Part shown: in pieces, positions 39,152-49,126 of the stretch
Numbering within the stretch: the stretch's first letter is position 1
Layout of the letters: the number at the start of each line of letters is the position of its first letter
Source: Halobacterium noricense
Lineage (GTDB): Archaea; Halobacteriota; Halobacteria; Halobacteriales; Halobacteriaceae
NCBI RefSeq assembly: GCF_021233435.1
Contig: NZ_CP089469.1
Location: 304,640 to 368,639 of the forward strand
Reading direction: 5' to 3'
Length of the DNA: 64,000 bases
Position numbers and translations under genes: made by a program
Notes under the pieces: generated by a model
Database searches by the model: none
What the model saw: the letters and a program-made list of their open reading frames with translations, nothing else
Told to the model about the DNA's origin: nothing

Positions 39152-41653
39152 CTACGTTTTCAATAATATCGAACAATCGCATTCAATTCCTGTGTCACTC
39201 TCACTTCGCCAGGATTCGCAGTCATCACAGTGAATTACTTCGAAGATTTTCTCGAAAGCCTCTATGTTTGACTGAAGTTCGCCTTTAGTGAATGACGCAG
39301 CCTCTGGCTCAGAATAGTGGACATTCTTATTCATTCCCCAGAGATTCTGATCGATAAACATCTGCATGTTGCCGATCGTATCGAGCAAGTCATCAACTTC
39401 TCCATCATTTAGTGTAGTCTCGTCGTCTGTTTCCCCCTCTCTTAGTCGATCGGAAAGCACGGGCATTAGCGAATTAAGATAGTCACTTAGCGAAAGATTT
39501 CGTATCTTGTCGAATCTAACTTCTACATTGAAATTCTCGCATCCCCTCGCAACATAGTATTCGGACATCTTCCGTGCCCAAGCTGCTGCTGCCGTTAGAT
39601 CATTATTCTCGAGATGGTATTCGATATTTTCACGAGGCTGGGTGATATCGATGTGCTGGTGTACGCCAGCGTGGTAGCTCCAGCTACTCAAATGAACTAC
39701 GTTTTCCTCACTGTCGATGTGATCGCTGCGTCGGAGATGGCGGCTCCAGACCAAATCGTGAGTCGTGAATAGGAACTGAAACTCGTCCCCGTATTCAGAA
39801 TTTAGAATGCGGGCCACGTTTGCTCGATGATCGGCATCAACGGAAGAAAGAACGTCATCCAGTAGCACAAGATCAACCGACTCCGGGGTGACGGCACGGG
39901 TCATTGAAAGGAACAGCGCTAACCCAATGATGTCCTGCTGACCCTCGCTGAACAGCAGGTTCGGACGATGTGTCTCGCCGTCGTGGAACGGGACTCGGAA
40001 CTCAACTCCGGCATCTGTTGATTGAAACGTCCCGTCATCCGGATCTACCATCAACTCACTGGAGAAAGTATCGAGGAGAGATACGAACTCATTGTATATT
40101 TCAGACAGCGTGTCGTCCATAAGCTGCTGTCGGACGCTCTGAAACTCTGTGAAGACCGTTTCGGCGATCCTATGGAGGCGCTCTTTTTCATCAAGAGTTT
40201 CTACAGTCTGCTTGTATTTCTCGTAGCGCTCGGTCGCTACTGCAAGCGTTCTATAGGCGGCCATTTGATTATCGGGTTCTTCAACTTTCTCGGAAATCCT
40301 CTGGAGATGATTGAGCGTCTCGTTGATGTCTGCTGGAATCAACGAAGCTTCGAGTTCTGTAGAATCCACTTCTATGTGGGGAATATCAAGGAGATCCCCT
40401 GAGGTGAGTTCATTCCGTGTCTCTGCCAGCTGTTCGCTGAATTCTACCAAGCGTTCCTGTTCTGATATGATGGGCTCGTAATCTTCTGGAATCTCGTGTT
40501 CAAGATCTTTGATAAGCGACTCCAGAGGTCGCTCCAGATCACGAAAGGCGCTCTGTAGATTGTCAATCCGTTCGCTAATATGGTTTCGCAGATGTTCAGC
40601 CTCGGTAACATTTTCACGCCGATCATCTAGTAACCCCGCCAAGTCGCGGTCGCTCCAGTCATCCAAGCAGAGTGGACACTGGTCGGTATCGTCATCAACG
40701 AGCTTCTGTCCCTGCTGAATCAGGCTTTGTGCCTGGATATCCCGTCTCAGTTTTGGGCGGGAATCCAGCTTCTCAATTGTGCCTATCAAATCCTCGAAGG
40801 GTTCTATTATATCCTCTCGGATATCGTCTACGCCTGAAGCGACGTCACCGAGCCTGTCGACGGTCTTGGTGCGGGCAAGTGGATGAACGGAGGGTTGGCT
40901 CGGTTCGGTGATTCCGTCGGTGAACTCTATCGTCCCAAGATCATCTATTGGATCTGCGTCGTACTCGGCTCGAAGTGCGTTTACCACCTCCAGCGCAGTC
41001 GTGTCGGAAGCCACGGCAGGAGCTCCTTTGCCGAGAATTTCCTCTGCTCCCGTTTCTAATTCGTCATAAAATTCTCTACGCGCCTCGTCCATTTCCTCTT
41101 CAGTCTGACTCCGTTGGCTTTCGAAGTCTCCTTCGGCCCGTTGGAGCGTTTTCCGGTACTGATCAATCCTGTCCAGCCGGAGCATTTCGTTTAATGCCTC
41201 TCCTCGCTTGCTGTCTGGAGCATCGACGAATCTTAGCAAGTCCTCACGAGTCAGGAAATTCAGCCTGCTTTTCGTCGCTGCCTGAAGAGTTCGAATAGAT
41301 TGGGGGAGTCCTTCGTCGTCTTTCTCGTCACTTCTGGATACAAGTGTGAGTTCACCGTCTTCAAGACATCGCTGAATACAAACTTCGATATCTTCTGTTT
41401 CAAAGGTAGCGGTTACTTCACACTCCTCTGGACTAGCTTCTCGATGGTGAATGTCATCAGTTGGTGACTTGCGGCCAGTTCCGGTGCCCGTTACGTTCGA
41501 TACTTCTCCTGTGAGTAGGAACTCAATCGCCTGAATGATGCTACTCTTACCGACTCCATTCGGTCCATAGATGAGAATTCCGTCGGAGGAAAAATTGATA
41601 TCAAGACAGCGGATTCCCCGAAATTCTCTGATCTTAAGACTACTCAGTCTCAT
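39152..41653 (-). CDS. Rad50/RecF-like SMC-type ATPase
   Basis: This is an 833-residue protein. The N-terminus has 'KIREFRGIRCLDINFSSDG' and Walker A 'GPNGVGKSS' (30-38), as in RecF/Rad50/RecN. A long coiled region follows with a zinc-hook-like CPLC near residue 326. The C-terminal ATPase half has signature 'LLFSEGQQDIIGLALFLSM', Walker B 'DLVLLDDVLSSVDADHR' near 595 and a His loop 'LFTTHDL'. A Cys-rich end follows. Such proteins bind DNA ends in repair and serve as the ATPase sensor in several phage-defence systems. A 61-residue gene overlaps its start. Neighbouring genes point to defence. Confidence 0.8.
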   Translation of the reverse strand: MRLSSLKIREFRGIRCLDINFSSDGILIYGPNGVGKSSIIQAIEFLLTGEVSNVTGTGTGRKSPTDDIHHREASPEECEVTATFETEDIEVCIQRCLEDGELTLVSRSDEKDDEGLPQSIRTLQAATKSRLNFLTREDLLRFVDAPDSKRGEALNEMLRLDRIDQYRKTLQRAEGDFESQRSQTEEEMDEARREFYDELETGAEEILGKGAPAVASDTTALEVVNALRAEYDADPIDDLGTIEFTDGITEPSQPSVHPLARTKTVDRLGDVASGVDDIREDIIEPFEDLIGTIEKLDSRPKLRRDIQAQSLIQQGQKLVDDDTDQCPLCLDDWSDRDLAGLLDDRRENVTEAEHLRNHISERIDNLQSAFRDLERPLESLIKDLEHEIPEDYEPIISEQERLVEFSEQLAETRNELTSGDLLDIPHIEVDSTELEASLIPADINETLNHLQRISEKVEEPDNQMAAYRTLAVATERYEKYKQTVETLDEKERLHRIAETVFTEFQSVRQQLMDDTLSEIYNEFVSLLDTFSSELMVDPDDGTFQSTDAGVEFRVPFHDGETHRPNLLFSEGQQDIIGLALFLSMTRAVTPESVDLVLLDDVLSSVDADHRANVARILNSEYGDEFQFLFTTHDLVWSRHLRRSDHIDSEENVVHLSSWSYHAGVHQHIDITQPRENIEYHLENNDLTAAAAWARKMSEYYVARGCENFNVEVRFDKIRNLSLSDYLNSLMPVLSDRLREGETDDETTLNDGEVDDLLDTIGNMQMFIDQNLWGMNKNVHYSEPEAASFTKGELQSNIEAFEKIFEVIHCDDCESWRSESDTGIECDCSILLKT

Positions 41654-41825
41654 CAGTAATTCCCTTACTTACTGCGGATTTTACGAGATCGACCGATTCT
41701 AGTCCTAGGTCGTCTTCGTCTTGTAGAGCAGCGATAACGGCATCTGGAATATCCTCATCGTTCTCAATTCGTCGCTTGAACTCCGAGAGAATCTCCCTAT
41801 GTAGGCTATTGAGTTCTTTCGTCAT
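41640..41825 (-). CDS. Small partner of the Rad50/RecF-like ATPase
   Basis: This 61-residue acidic helical protein (MTKELNSLHREILSEFKRRIENDEDIPDAVIAALQDEDDLG) overlaps the start of the ATPase gene by 14 bases, so their translation is coupled. Small partners encoded just upstream of SMC-like defence ATPases are common and often bind the ATPase. It has no known family. Confidence 0.65.
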   Translation of the reverse strand: MTKELNSLHREILSEFKRRIENDEDIPDAVIAALQDEDDLGLESVDLVKSAVSKGITDETE

Positions 41826-42052
41826 AGATTCACTTGGTGATTGCTAAGGGTATATTCCTTTTCCAACCCAGCTGTAATGGGGTTGTTCGAAGGTCTCAAT
41901 AGTGAGTCAATCATCACCGATGACTACATCTACACACTGATAGAGTTAATCGAGATCTATCTCTGTAGGATGGTAAATCAAAAATTGGGGCATCACTCGC
42001 TTTAGACTAAGTAAAGGTTATAACATTCCCGTCAGGTGATGTGAGTATCCAG
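41826..42052. other. Divergent intergenic region of the defence island
   Basis: About 227 bases between the minus-strand ATPase pair and the plus-strand defence genes. It contains AT-rich runs suitable for two promoters but no repeat was recognised. Confidence 0.4.
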
Positions 42053-42280
42053 ATGACTCAGAAGACAATTGGACAGAACACCGGCCAATCGGGTCGGGTG
42101 AATCTGTCGGGCCCTGAACTCGACCAATTTGATGCGGAGGTTGGGGACGCTATCAAGGTCGATGTCGCGGAGTCGAAGGGGATCGCCAAGGCGATCATCG
42201 AGAACAGCACGGAGTGTGAATTCGTAATCGTATCCAAACCAGAAGCTGATTCCTCACCCACGGAGGAAATCGATGAGTAG
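42053..42280 (+). CDS. Small AbrB/SpoVT-like protein before the DUF499 ATPase
   Basis: This is a 75-residue protein from ATG 42053; a GTG at 42041 is less likely. Its core 'SGRVNLSGPELDQFDAEVGDAIKVDVAE... AIIENSTECEFVIVSKPE' has the beta-turn pattern of AbrB/SpoVT swapped-hairpin DNA-binding domains. It overlaps the DUF499 gene by eight bases, so it probably regulates or couples expression of the defence operon. Function is inferred. Confidence 0.6.
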   Translation: MTQKTIGQNTGQSGRVNLSGPELDQFDAEVGDAIKVDVAESKGIAKAIIENSTECEFVIVSKPEADSSPTEEIDE

Positions 42281-45200
42281 TGAGTATCCCTCTCTCTTCG
42301 AAAGCTGTCAGCCACGAGACGACGTCTTAGACGGCTCGCTCCAGGAGGAACAGTTCGCTGCGAAACTCTCGACTGTCGTCCACAACCCTGAGAAGGCAGC
42401 ACCAGTCTATCGAGACCCCGACTCGTTCTACGATATGACCTATCCCACGGAGGGTCTCCGCACGCTGCTCTCCAATCTCACGGGGCGTTTCTTGGCGACC
42501 ACAAAGTACGACCCCGGCTCGTATACTTCGAGCATTCTCTGTCTCGACACACGGTTCGGTGGTGGGAAAACGCACGACCTTATCGCCTCTTACCATCTTG
42601 CTGAGAACCCCGTAGATATTGACGACCTCTCGCACTACCTGCTGGACGGCGACGAGGAGCTTGCGGCCGACTATCAAGATGCGGTGGCAGAGGGCCTCGA
42701 TATTGCGACGGGGGTCTTCATCGGAACGAAGGCTGATAGCAAGGATGCCCGCCATGCCGACGACGATCCGGATGCTCCGAATACCCGGACAATGTGGGGT
42801 GAACTCGCGTACCAGCTCTATGGGCTCGATGGCTACGAGTACCTCAAGGACTACGACCAAGACCGGGACGCCCCCGGTGAGGGGACGCTCTCGAAACTCT
42901 TCGCTCAGCACGACCAGCCGGCCCTCATTCTGATCGACGAAATCGCCGACTACATGAACAAAGCCGCGGGCACGCCTGTCGGCGACAAGACGCTCGCCGA
43001 TCAGACGCTTTCGTTCGTGATGGCGCTCCTCGAAGCGGCTGCCGAGTCGGAGCACGTCACGGTCGTCTACTCTATCGCGGATACGGCGTTTGGTGAGCAG
43101 GCTGACCGGGTTCGTGATGGCGTCCGTGATCACATTGAGGAGGTCAACGAGATCGGCCGGCGGCAGCACAAGACGGTCACACCGACCGACGAAAACGAGA
43201 TCGGACAAGTCCTTCAACACCGTCTCTTCTCGGAAGTTCCAGAAAACGCCGCGAGCGAAGCCGCTGACTCATACTTCCAATTCTATGATCAGGAAGACCG
43301 GCAGTATCCACAGGAAGCCACCGACGCTGGCTACGTGGATGTCCTCGCTCGCGAGTACCCCTTCCATCCCTCCTTAATCGACGCTCTCACGGACAAGATC
43401 GATACAATCCCTCGATTCCAGCGCACGCGTGATGCCCTCCGCTTGCTTGCTCGAGCCGTCTACTACCTCTGGAATCACCAGCCCGACAGTTACGACCGCC
43501 ACTGGATTCGGATCTACGACCTCACAGTCGCTGATGACGATCCTGGCGGTGGGATTCAGACGATCCTTCGTGAGCGCCTATTCGACTTCGTCGATCTCGG
43601 TCCCGCAGTGACCGCCGACATCTACGACGACGATGGTACCGCGCACGCCCAGCTTGAGGACCGAAAATGGACCGAAAACGGTCTCCCACCTCTCGGTACC
43701 CATCTGACGACGACAGTTCTCTGGCACAGCCTTGCATACGGAGAACAGGCTGCAGGCCTAACTCACGCCGATCTGAACCTCGCTATCGGCCACCCCGATC
43801 TGAACTTCGACGACTACGATGCCGCCCTATCCGCACTCCGGGGCGACGATATGGACGTCGCGTGTTACTTCCTCTACGAGGAAGAGCGCCTCCGATTCAA
43901 GCAAGAACCAAATCTGATCCGGATCATCGACCAGCGGATCGAGTCTACCCCCGAAGCAAGCGCTCATTCGCGTTTCCAGAACCGTCTCACCTCGAAGGAA
44001 ATCGGCGATGGTGGCTTCCAGCCGGTGGAGTTCCCTGAATCGCCGGCGGACTTACCGGATACCCCGGATACGCCGAAGCTCGCGGTGATGCATCCGGACA
44101 CCGCTGCTGTCGAAGACGGCGGCGATACGCCGCCAAATCGTGTGACTCAGCTCTACGAGCAGCAAGCTGCAAAACACGAGGGAGAGACTGAGACGCGAAT
44201 CTACAAGAACTACGCTCTGTTCCTCGCCCCTGACGCTGATCGAATGGATGCTGCAATCGACGAGGCTCGGCGTCTCGAGGCTATAGAGGCTCTGCTTGAT
44301 AGCCCTGAACAGAAAGCCGACCTCTCCTCGGAACAAATCGAGGAGCTTCGAGAACGGAGCGACGAGGCACAGCTGATGCTCGGAGAGCTCGTTCGGAACG
44401 TCTACCGGCACCTCTACTACCCTGACCGGGACGGGCTTACTCACATCACCATCGGTGCGACCGAATCCAACGGCGGGACGACACTGGTCGACGCTGTCCA
44501 GACAACGCTCGAGGATAAGATCGTGAAACGCGACGCCGGCGCTCGTGGGTCCGCTCACGTCCAACAGAAACTCTGGCAGCAGACCCAGGACGCTATGTCC
44601 ACCGAAGCGCTGGTCAACCAATACGCGAAGAAGCCGGGGCTGGACTACCTCTTCAGCACAAAACCGATTCGGGAGACTGTCTCCTCCCTCGTTAGTGACC
44701 ACGGGTACGCATACTGGGATGGCGAGTCTGGGACAGCGTACTGGGTCGGGACAACGGAGCCTGAAACGTGGCCGCATCCGGAACCGTTCGCGAAATCTCC
44801 CGATGTCGAGACCTCGATTCGGGACAGCGATGTCCAAATCGGGAGTGCCTTCGTCGTTTATCGAGATATCGACGCGCTCGTCGATGACCACCTCGACGAA
44901 ATCGACCGGCCAGAACAGACGGTTGCTACCTGTGCCGAGTGTGGGGCGGAGGTTGAAAACCCAGAAGGAAGCGAACCCTACTACTGTGAGGAACACCAGT
45001 CCGATACGACCTGTAGCTCCTGCGGAAAAGAGGTCGCTAGCGAGCAGCTGCTGGACGCACGCGGACGCTGCGAGGAATGCCAGCCAGACGAATCCTGGGA
45101 AGCGAGCAAGAAGATGATGTCCGCTTCGCGGGCGTTCTCAGAGGTTCGTCGCGATGCGGAATCGAAGGCCGGAACTGACCGGACGCCGCTGCTTGAAGAG

Positions 45201-45572
45201 GTGACCATCCAGGTCGGTGGGGACGAACCTTTCCAAGCGGCCAAGTTCATCAGTCAGCGCCCCGGATTCAAAGCCCGCGAAGACTCGGTGACGGTTCGAA
45301 TGCAGTACGAAACCCGGACTGACGACGGGACGTACAGCGCGGAATTCACGGGGTCACCGAGCCGATTCCGGGACGTGATCGACCAGCCCGGCTCGTTCGG
45401 CGATGATCGAGAAACCATCCAGTTCCGCTTCCAGTTTGACGAGCCCGAACCGATTACTGACGAGGGTGACGACCTTCTCGCTGCCCTCGATAATGACCTC
45501 GATGCGGGCAACATCGACGTTCGGGTCGAAGGGCGTGGCCCGATTCAGGCGAGCTCGGAGGTGACGGTCTGA
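42273..45572 (+). CDS. DUF499-type ATPase (Hma-like system)
   Basis: This is a 1099-residue ATPase. Walker A is the DUF499 form 'DTRFGGGKTHDL' (about 93-100), followed by Walker B 'LILIDEIADYM' (about 220). Arg/Lys-rich helices follow, and a C-terminal zinc-finger region holds three CxxC units (CAEC, CSSC, CEEC, about 888-935). DUF499 ATPases occur together with DUF1156 methylases and SNF2 helicases in Hma-type defence. It probably senses or moves along DNA in concert with the helicase. Next gene starts at the very end of this one. Confidence 0.85.
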   Translation: MSSEYPSLFESCQPRDDVLDGSLQEEQFAAKLSTVVHNPEKAAPVYRDPDSFYDMTYPTEGLRTLLSNLTGRFLATTKYDPGSYTSSILCLDTRFGGGKTHDLIASYHLAENPVDIDDLSHYLLDGDEELAADYQDAVAEGLDIATGVFIGTKADSKDARHADDDPDAPNTRTMWGELAYQLYGLDGYEYLKDYDQDRDAPGEGTLSKLFAQHDQPALILIDEIADYMNKAAGTPVGDKTLADQTLSFVMALLEAAAESEHVTVVYSIADTAFGEQADRVRDGVRDHIEEVNEIGRRQHKTVTPTDENEIGQVLQHRLFSEVPENAASEAADSYFQFYDQEDRQYPQEATDAGYVDVLAREYPFHPSLIDALTDKIDTIPRFQRTRDALRLLARAVYYLWNHQPDSYDRHWIRIYDLTVADDDPGGGIQTILRERLFDFVDLGPAVTADIYDDDGTAHAQLEDRKWTENGLPPLGTHLTTTVLWHSLAYGEQAAGLTHADLNLAIGHPDLNFDDYDAALSALRGDDMDVACYFLYEEERLRFKQEPNLIRIIDQRIESTPEASAHSRFQNRLTSKEIGDGGFQPVEFPESPADLPDTPDTPKLAVMHPDTAAVEDGGDTPPNRVTQLYEQQAAKHEGETETRIYKNYALFLAPDADRMDAAIDEARRLEAIEALLDSPEQKADLSSEQIEELRERSDEAQLMLGELVRNVYRHLYYPDRDGLTHITIGATESNGGTTLVDAVQTTLEDKIVKRDAGARGSAHVQQKLWQQTQDAMSTEALVNQYAKKPGLDYLFSTKPIRETVSSLVSDHGYAYWDGESGTAYWVGTTEPETWPHPEPFAKSPDVETSIRDSDVQIGSAFVVYRDIDALVDDHLDEIDRPEQTVATCAECGAEVENPEGSEPYYCEEHQSDTTCSSCGKEVASEQLLDARGRCEECQPDESWEASKKMMSASRAFSEVRRDAESKAGTDRTPLLEEVTIQVGGDEPFQAAKFISQRPGFKAREDSVTVRMQYETRTDDGTYSAEFTGSPSRFRDVIDQPGSFGDDRETIQFRFQFDEPEPITDEGDDLLAALDNDLDAGNIDVRVEGRGPIQASSEVTV

Positions 45573-46213
45573 TGGCGAGTCGCGGTTCGGAATTTGAGAC
45601 CTCACCCGCCGAGGGGACAGAGGAGGATCGGCTGGTTCGCTACGGGACGAGTATGTTCGGTGGCCGCCCGACGTTCACGCTCGTCCGACGAGAGACAGAC
45701 GGTGGCGGCGAGTGGACGCTCCACGAACTACTCCCTCGTGAACAGGCTGAAGCCCGCCGTGATCGCCTAGAGCGAGATGGTCGTTCGCTGAGTATCACAC
45801 CAGTCGAGGATCTCGTCTCGGACATCGCTGGCGACGACCTCCTTTCCAAGCTCGATGGTTGGACGTGGGATGAGTGGGCCGGCGCAAAGGTCGCACGGCT
45901 TGACCCGACCCGCGTCCGTGCGCTCCAGGACGTCGTCCGGGAGGCGATTGAAGGCACGCCAGGAGATTCATCAGAAGTTCTCACTGGCGGGGCTGGGTTC
46001 GTGTTCCTACCCGAAACGGCAGGCGTCCGGCTTGCTGTTGCCTTCCGTGGCGTGAAGCCGATCCAACGTATCGACCGGATGCGGTCGCTGGCTCGCGGCG
46101 TTGCACGGATGAGCGATGAGGAGTGTTACTACTGGTACGCAAAGTGTCGGTCTCCGTCGAGTCCGAACGGCGAAAAGGCCCTTCGAGTGTTGCTGACGGA
46201 CCATATTGAGTGA
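45572..46213 (+). CDS. Small Hma-associated protein (DUF7680-like)
   Basis: This 213-residue protein begins on the last base of the DUF499 stop. The N-terminal 80 residues have 'YGTSMFGGRPTFTLVRRETDGGGEWTLHELLPREQAEARRDRLERDGRSL'. The middle 'DDLLSKLDGWTWDEWAGAKVARLDPTRVRALQDVVREAI' is helical, and the end has 'ARMSDEECYYWYAKCRSPSSPNGEKALRVLLTDH'. It sits between the ATPase and the methylase in the same operon, so it is likely a subunit of the defence complex. Activity unknown. Confidence 0.65.
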   Translation: MASRGSEFETSPAEGTEEDRLVRYGTSMFGGRPTFTLVRRETDGGGEWTLHELLPREQAEARRDRLERDGRSLSITPVEDLVSDIAGDDLLSKLDGWTWDEWAGAKVARLDPTRVRALQDVVREAIEGTPGDSSEVLTGGAGFVFLPETAGVRLAVAFRGVKPIQRIDRMRSLARGVARMSDEECYYWYAKCRSPSSPNGEKALRVLLTDHIE

Positions 46214-46220
46214 TTTAACG

Positions 46221-49109
46221 ATGAGCCAAAATCCCGAAAGCCAGGACAGTGATTCGGAGCTGAAGCGTGTCGCAATTGAGGGGAACCTCCCCCTGAAGGC
46301 GGTTGGCATCGAGAATCTGAAAGAGGCTAACCCCTACTTTATGCCGCCTCATCGGTATCTTCACCCGTGGTTTGCACGTCGTCCAACTCCAGCTTCTAGA
46401 CTGGCTATCCTTGCGTCCATACTTCCTCCAGAGGTGGACGCCAACACGCTGCTGGATTGGATGCAGATCAAGCCTCGTGACGAAATCGACGTCGATATTG
46501 AGGAATACGTGGCAGAAAAGAAGCGTACTGAAGATGATCGGGATGGAAACTTAGAGGACCACTACGGATATCCTCGCCCGTACACTCGGACACCGACTAC
46601 AGATGAGAAATCGGAGATGCACGAGTTGCTTCGGGAGCATTGGGACGGAGAGCTACCTACTGTCTTAGACCCGACTGCCGGTGGGGGCGTTATTCCGTTT
46701 GAATCTCTGCGCTATGGCCTACCGACAGCAGCGAACGAACTCAATCCCGTCCCGACTGTGATGCTTAAGGTTCTTCTTGAGTATGCGCCGAGTGTTGGTT
46801 CTCTCCAGAGCGAACTCAATCGGTGGGGTGACCGAATTGATGAACTCGCTGAGGAGGAGCTTGAACCTTATTTCCCCAGCGAGGGTGAACGTCAGACCCC
46901 CTCACACTATGCTTGTACCTATGCAGTAGACTGCCCGGAGTGTGGTTGCGATATCCCTATGGCAAAGAAATGGTGGCTACAGAAGCGATCCTCCTCGAAA
47001 GGAGTTGCAGCACGTCCTTCCGTATCCGAGGACGGGACTGAGATTGAGTACGAGGTCGTTAGGCTACCGGACGATGTCAAGAAATCTGAGTACAATCCGC
47101 AGGACGGCCCCCATACTCGTAGTGGTGCTGAGTGCCTGAATTGTGGAATCGTGATGGAATCGGATGCAATACAAGACAGAATTCGCGATTCCGAATTCAG
47201 ATACGAGATCTATGGGGTAAAATATGAGAAATCATCCGGTGGAACTGCTTGGCGAGCACCCACACAAGCAGACTACAAAGCACAATCTAAAGCCGCAGAT
47301 CGTATTGACACAGACTTTGAGCTAAGCACACTCCTTGACGTCAAGCGATATATTGGCGATGAAGATAGAGCAGGTCCTTACGGCGTTACAAAGTGGAGAG
47401 ATGCTTTCACTCCAAGACAACTTGTAACCCAGTATGAATATCTCCAAGCATACAAGCAGTGTCAGGAGGAGATACTCAACCAATATGATGAACAGAAAGC
47501 TGAGGCGGTGCTCACAATACTGTCCTTGGTAGCTAGCAAAGTCATCGACAGAAATACACGATTCTCGCCCCTAGACACAAGTAATGGGCTTCTGGGCGAT
47601 GCATTAGGTGGTAAGCACTTTACTCTCCAATGGGCTTTCGTAGAGAACAATCCTGCTGCAGGCAACCAAGACCACCAGGACCATCTCGATCGTGTTCGAG
47701 ACTCTTACGAAGAGATAGCTACATATCTGGAAGATGAAGATGCTGATGATGTTCAAATCTCACAGAGGGACGCGGCAGATCTACCGATAGACTCGGATTC
47801 TATCCAATCCATTATTATTGACCCCCCATACTACGATAGCATCATCTATTCTGAAATGTCTGATATGAGCTATGTTTGGCTCAAAGAGTATCTCCAAGAT
47901 ATTCATCCAGAAGTATTCACTGACGACCTTACTGACAAAAGCCAAGAGGCGGTTGCCAATGTGGCCGAATACGAGGAGGTCGCTTCGGATTCCAAATCTA
48001 AGTCCGAATTAGCTGCCGAGGACTACGAGAACAAGATGGCGGAGATTTTCCAAGAACTCTACCGTGTTCTCGAGCCCGGCGGTGTGATGACTGTCATGTT
48101 CACTCACAAGGAGTCTAGTGCCTGGGACACTCTTACAAAGTCGCTGATTCGATCTGGGTTCACTATCACATCAACCCACCCGATCACTAGCGAGATGCCC
48201 CAGCGGACCGACACCCGTGGTGGAGGTTCAGCTGACAGTACTCTGCTGCTCACAGGGAGAAAACCGCACGATAGTAAGACGGAATCTGAAGCGGTTCCAA
48301 CCCTGTGGAGCGATGTCCGTGCTGAGACCCGTGAAGTAGCGAAAGAGGCAGCGAGAGACCTGCTTGATGCTGGCCTCTCTCTGACGAAAACAGACGTCAT
48401 CATTTCGGCGTTCGGGCCGACACTGCAAGTTTACGCAGATGCCTATCCTGTCGTCGACGACCAAGATAATGAGATTCCTCCACGGCGAGCTCTAGAAGAA
48501 GCACGCGAGGCCGTAACGCGAGTCCTCGTCGAGGAATATCTTGAAGGCGAGCGACTAGACGACTTGGATGACATTACAGAGTGGTATATCCTCTCCTGGC
48601 TGGTTCACGAATCCGACACCTTCCATTACGATGACGGCCATCAGCTGGGGCTCGGTATTGGTGTCGACATTGACGATATTAAGCGCTCTACGAAAATTTG
48701 GGGGAAGAAACGTGGGGATATTCAGCTGAAAACTCATGAGGACCGCGTCCAAGATATCACTCTGCCACCCGAAGAGAGATCTAACCGGACGCCCGTCGAT
48801 CCTGAAGCGCTGTCCTACACGATCGCCCTCGATGCGGTTCACGCCGCTATGCACGTCTACGAGAAACAGGGCGAGGACGTCGCGATCGATTGGCTCAAAG
48901 AACGCAACTTCGACACAGACGCGGGCTTCAAGGCAACACTGAAAGCTCTCCTGCAAGTTCTTCCCCAGAGGAGTTCGGAATGGGAAGCCGCTCGTGACCT
49001 CGCCTTAGGTCGGACCCACGACGCACTTGGTCTCGAATTCACCCCCACTGATTTCACTGACGTCTCAGAAGACAGGGCCGAACAGACCGAACTCGGTGAC
49101 CATGCCTAA
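46221..49109 (+). CDS. DUF1156-type DNA methyltransferase
   Basis: This is a 962-residue protein from ATG 46221. The N-terminal DUF1156 region starts 'KRVAIEGNLPLKAVGIENLKEANPYFMPPHRYLHPWFARR'. The SAM-binding motif is 'VLDPTAGGGVIPFESL' (about 148), and the catalytic amino-methyltransferase motif 'IIDPPYYDSIIY' (DPPY, about 533). Zinc-like cysteines (CPECGC about 239) lie between. It modifies adenine or cytosine N positions and probably marks self DNA. The stretch 47150-47950 is visibly AT-richer than the rest of the operon. Confidence 0.85.
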   Translation: MSQNPESQDSDSELKRVAIEGNLPLKAVGIENLKEANPYFMPPHRYLHPWFARRPTPASRLAILASILPPEVDANTLLDWMQIKPRDEIDVDIEEYVAEKKRTEDDRDGNLEDHYGYPRPYTRTPTTDEKSEMHELLREHWDGELPTVLDPTAGGGVIPFESLRYGLPTAANELNPVPTVMLKVLLEYAPSVGSLQSELNRWGDRIDELAEEELEPYFPSEGERQTPSHYACTYAVDCPECGCDIPMAKKWWLQKRSSSKGVAARPSVSEDGTEIEYEVVRLPDDVKKSEYNPQDGPHTRSGAECLNCGIVMESDAIQDRIRDSEFRYEIYGVKYEKSSGGTAWRAPTQADYKAQSKAADRIDTDFELSTLLDVKRYIGDEDRAGPYGVTKWRDAFTPRQLVTQYEYLQAYKQCQEEILNQYDEQKAEAVLTILSLVASKVIDRNTRFSPLDTSNGLLGDALGGKHFTLQWAFVENNPAAGNQDHQDHLDRVRDSYEEIATYLEDEDADDVQISQRDAADLPIDSDSIQSIIIDPPYYDSIIYSEMSDMSYVWLKEYLQDIHPEVFTDDLTDKSQEAVANVAEYEEVASDSKSKSELAAEDYENKMAEIFQELYRVLEPGGVMTVMFTHKESSAWDTLTKSLIRSGFTITSTHPITSEMPQRTDTRGGGSADSTLLLTGRKPHDSKTESEAVPTLWSDVRAETREVAKEAARDLLDAGLSLTKTDVIISAFGPTLQVYADAYPVVDDQDNEIPPRRALEEAREAVTRVLVEEYLEGERLDDLDDITEWYILSWLVHESDTFHYDDGHQLGLGIGVDIDDIKRSTKIWGKKRGDIQLKTHEDRVQDITLPPEERSNRTPVDPEALSYTIALDAVHAAMHVYEKQGEDVAIDWLKERNFDTDAGFKATLKALLQVLPQRSSEWEAARDLALGRTHDALGLEFTPTDFTDVSEDRAEQTELGDHA

Positions 49110-49126
49110 CTCGAAACTCCTCTAGT

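Noticed and set aside
44052..44996. A 314-codon minus-strand frame inside the DUF499 ATPase gene
   Set aside because: Long antisense frames are expected in GC-rich haloarchaeal genes. It lacks any domain or start signal.
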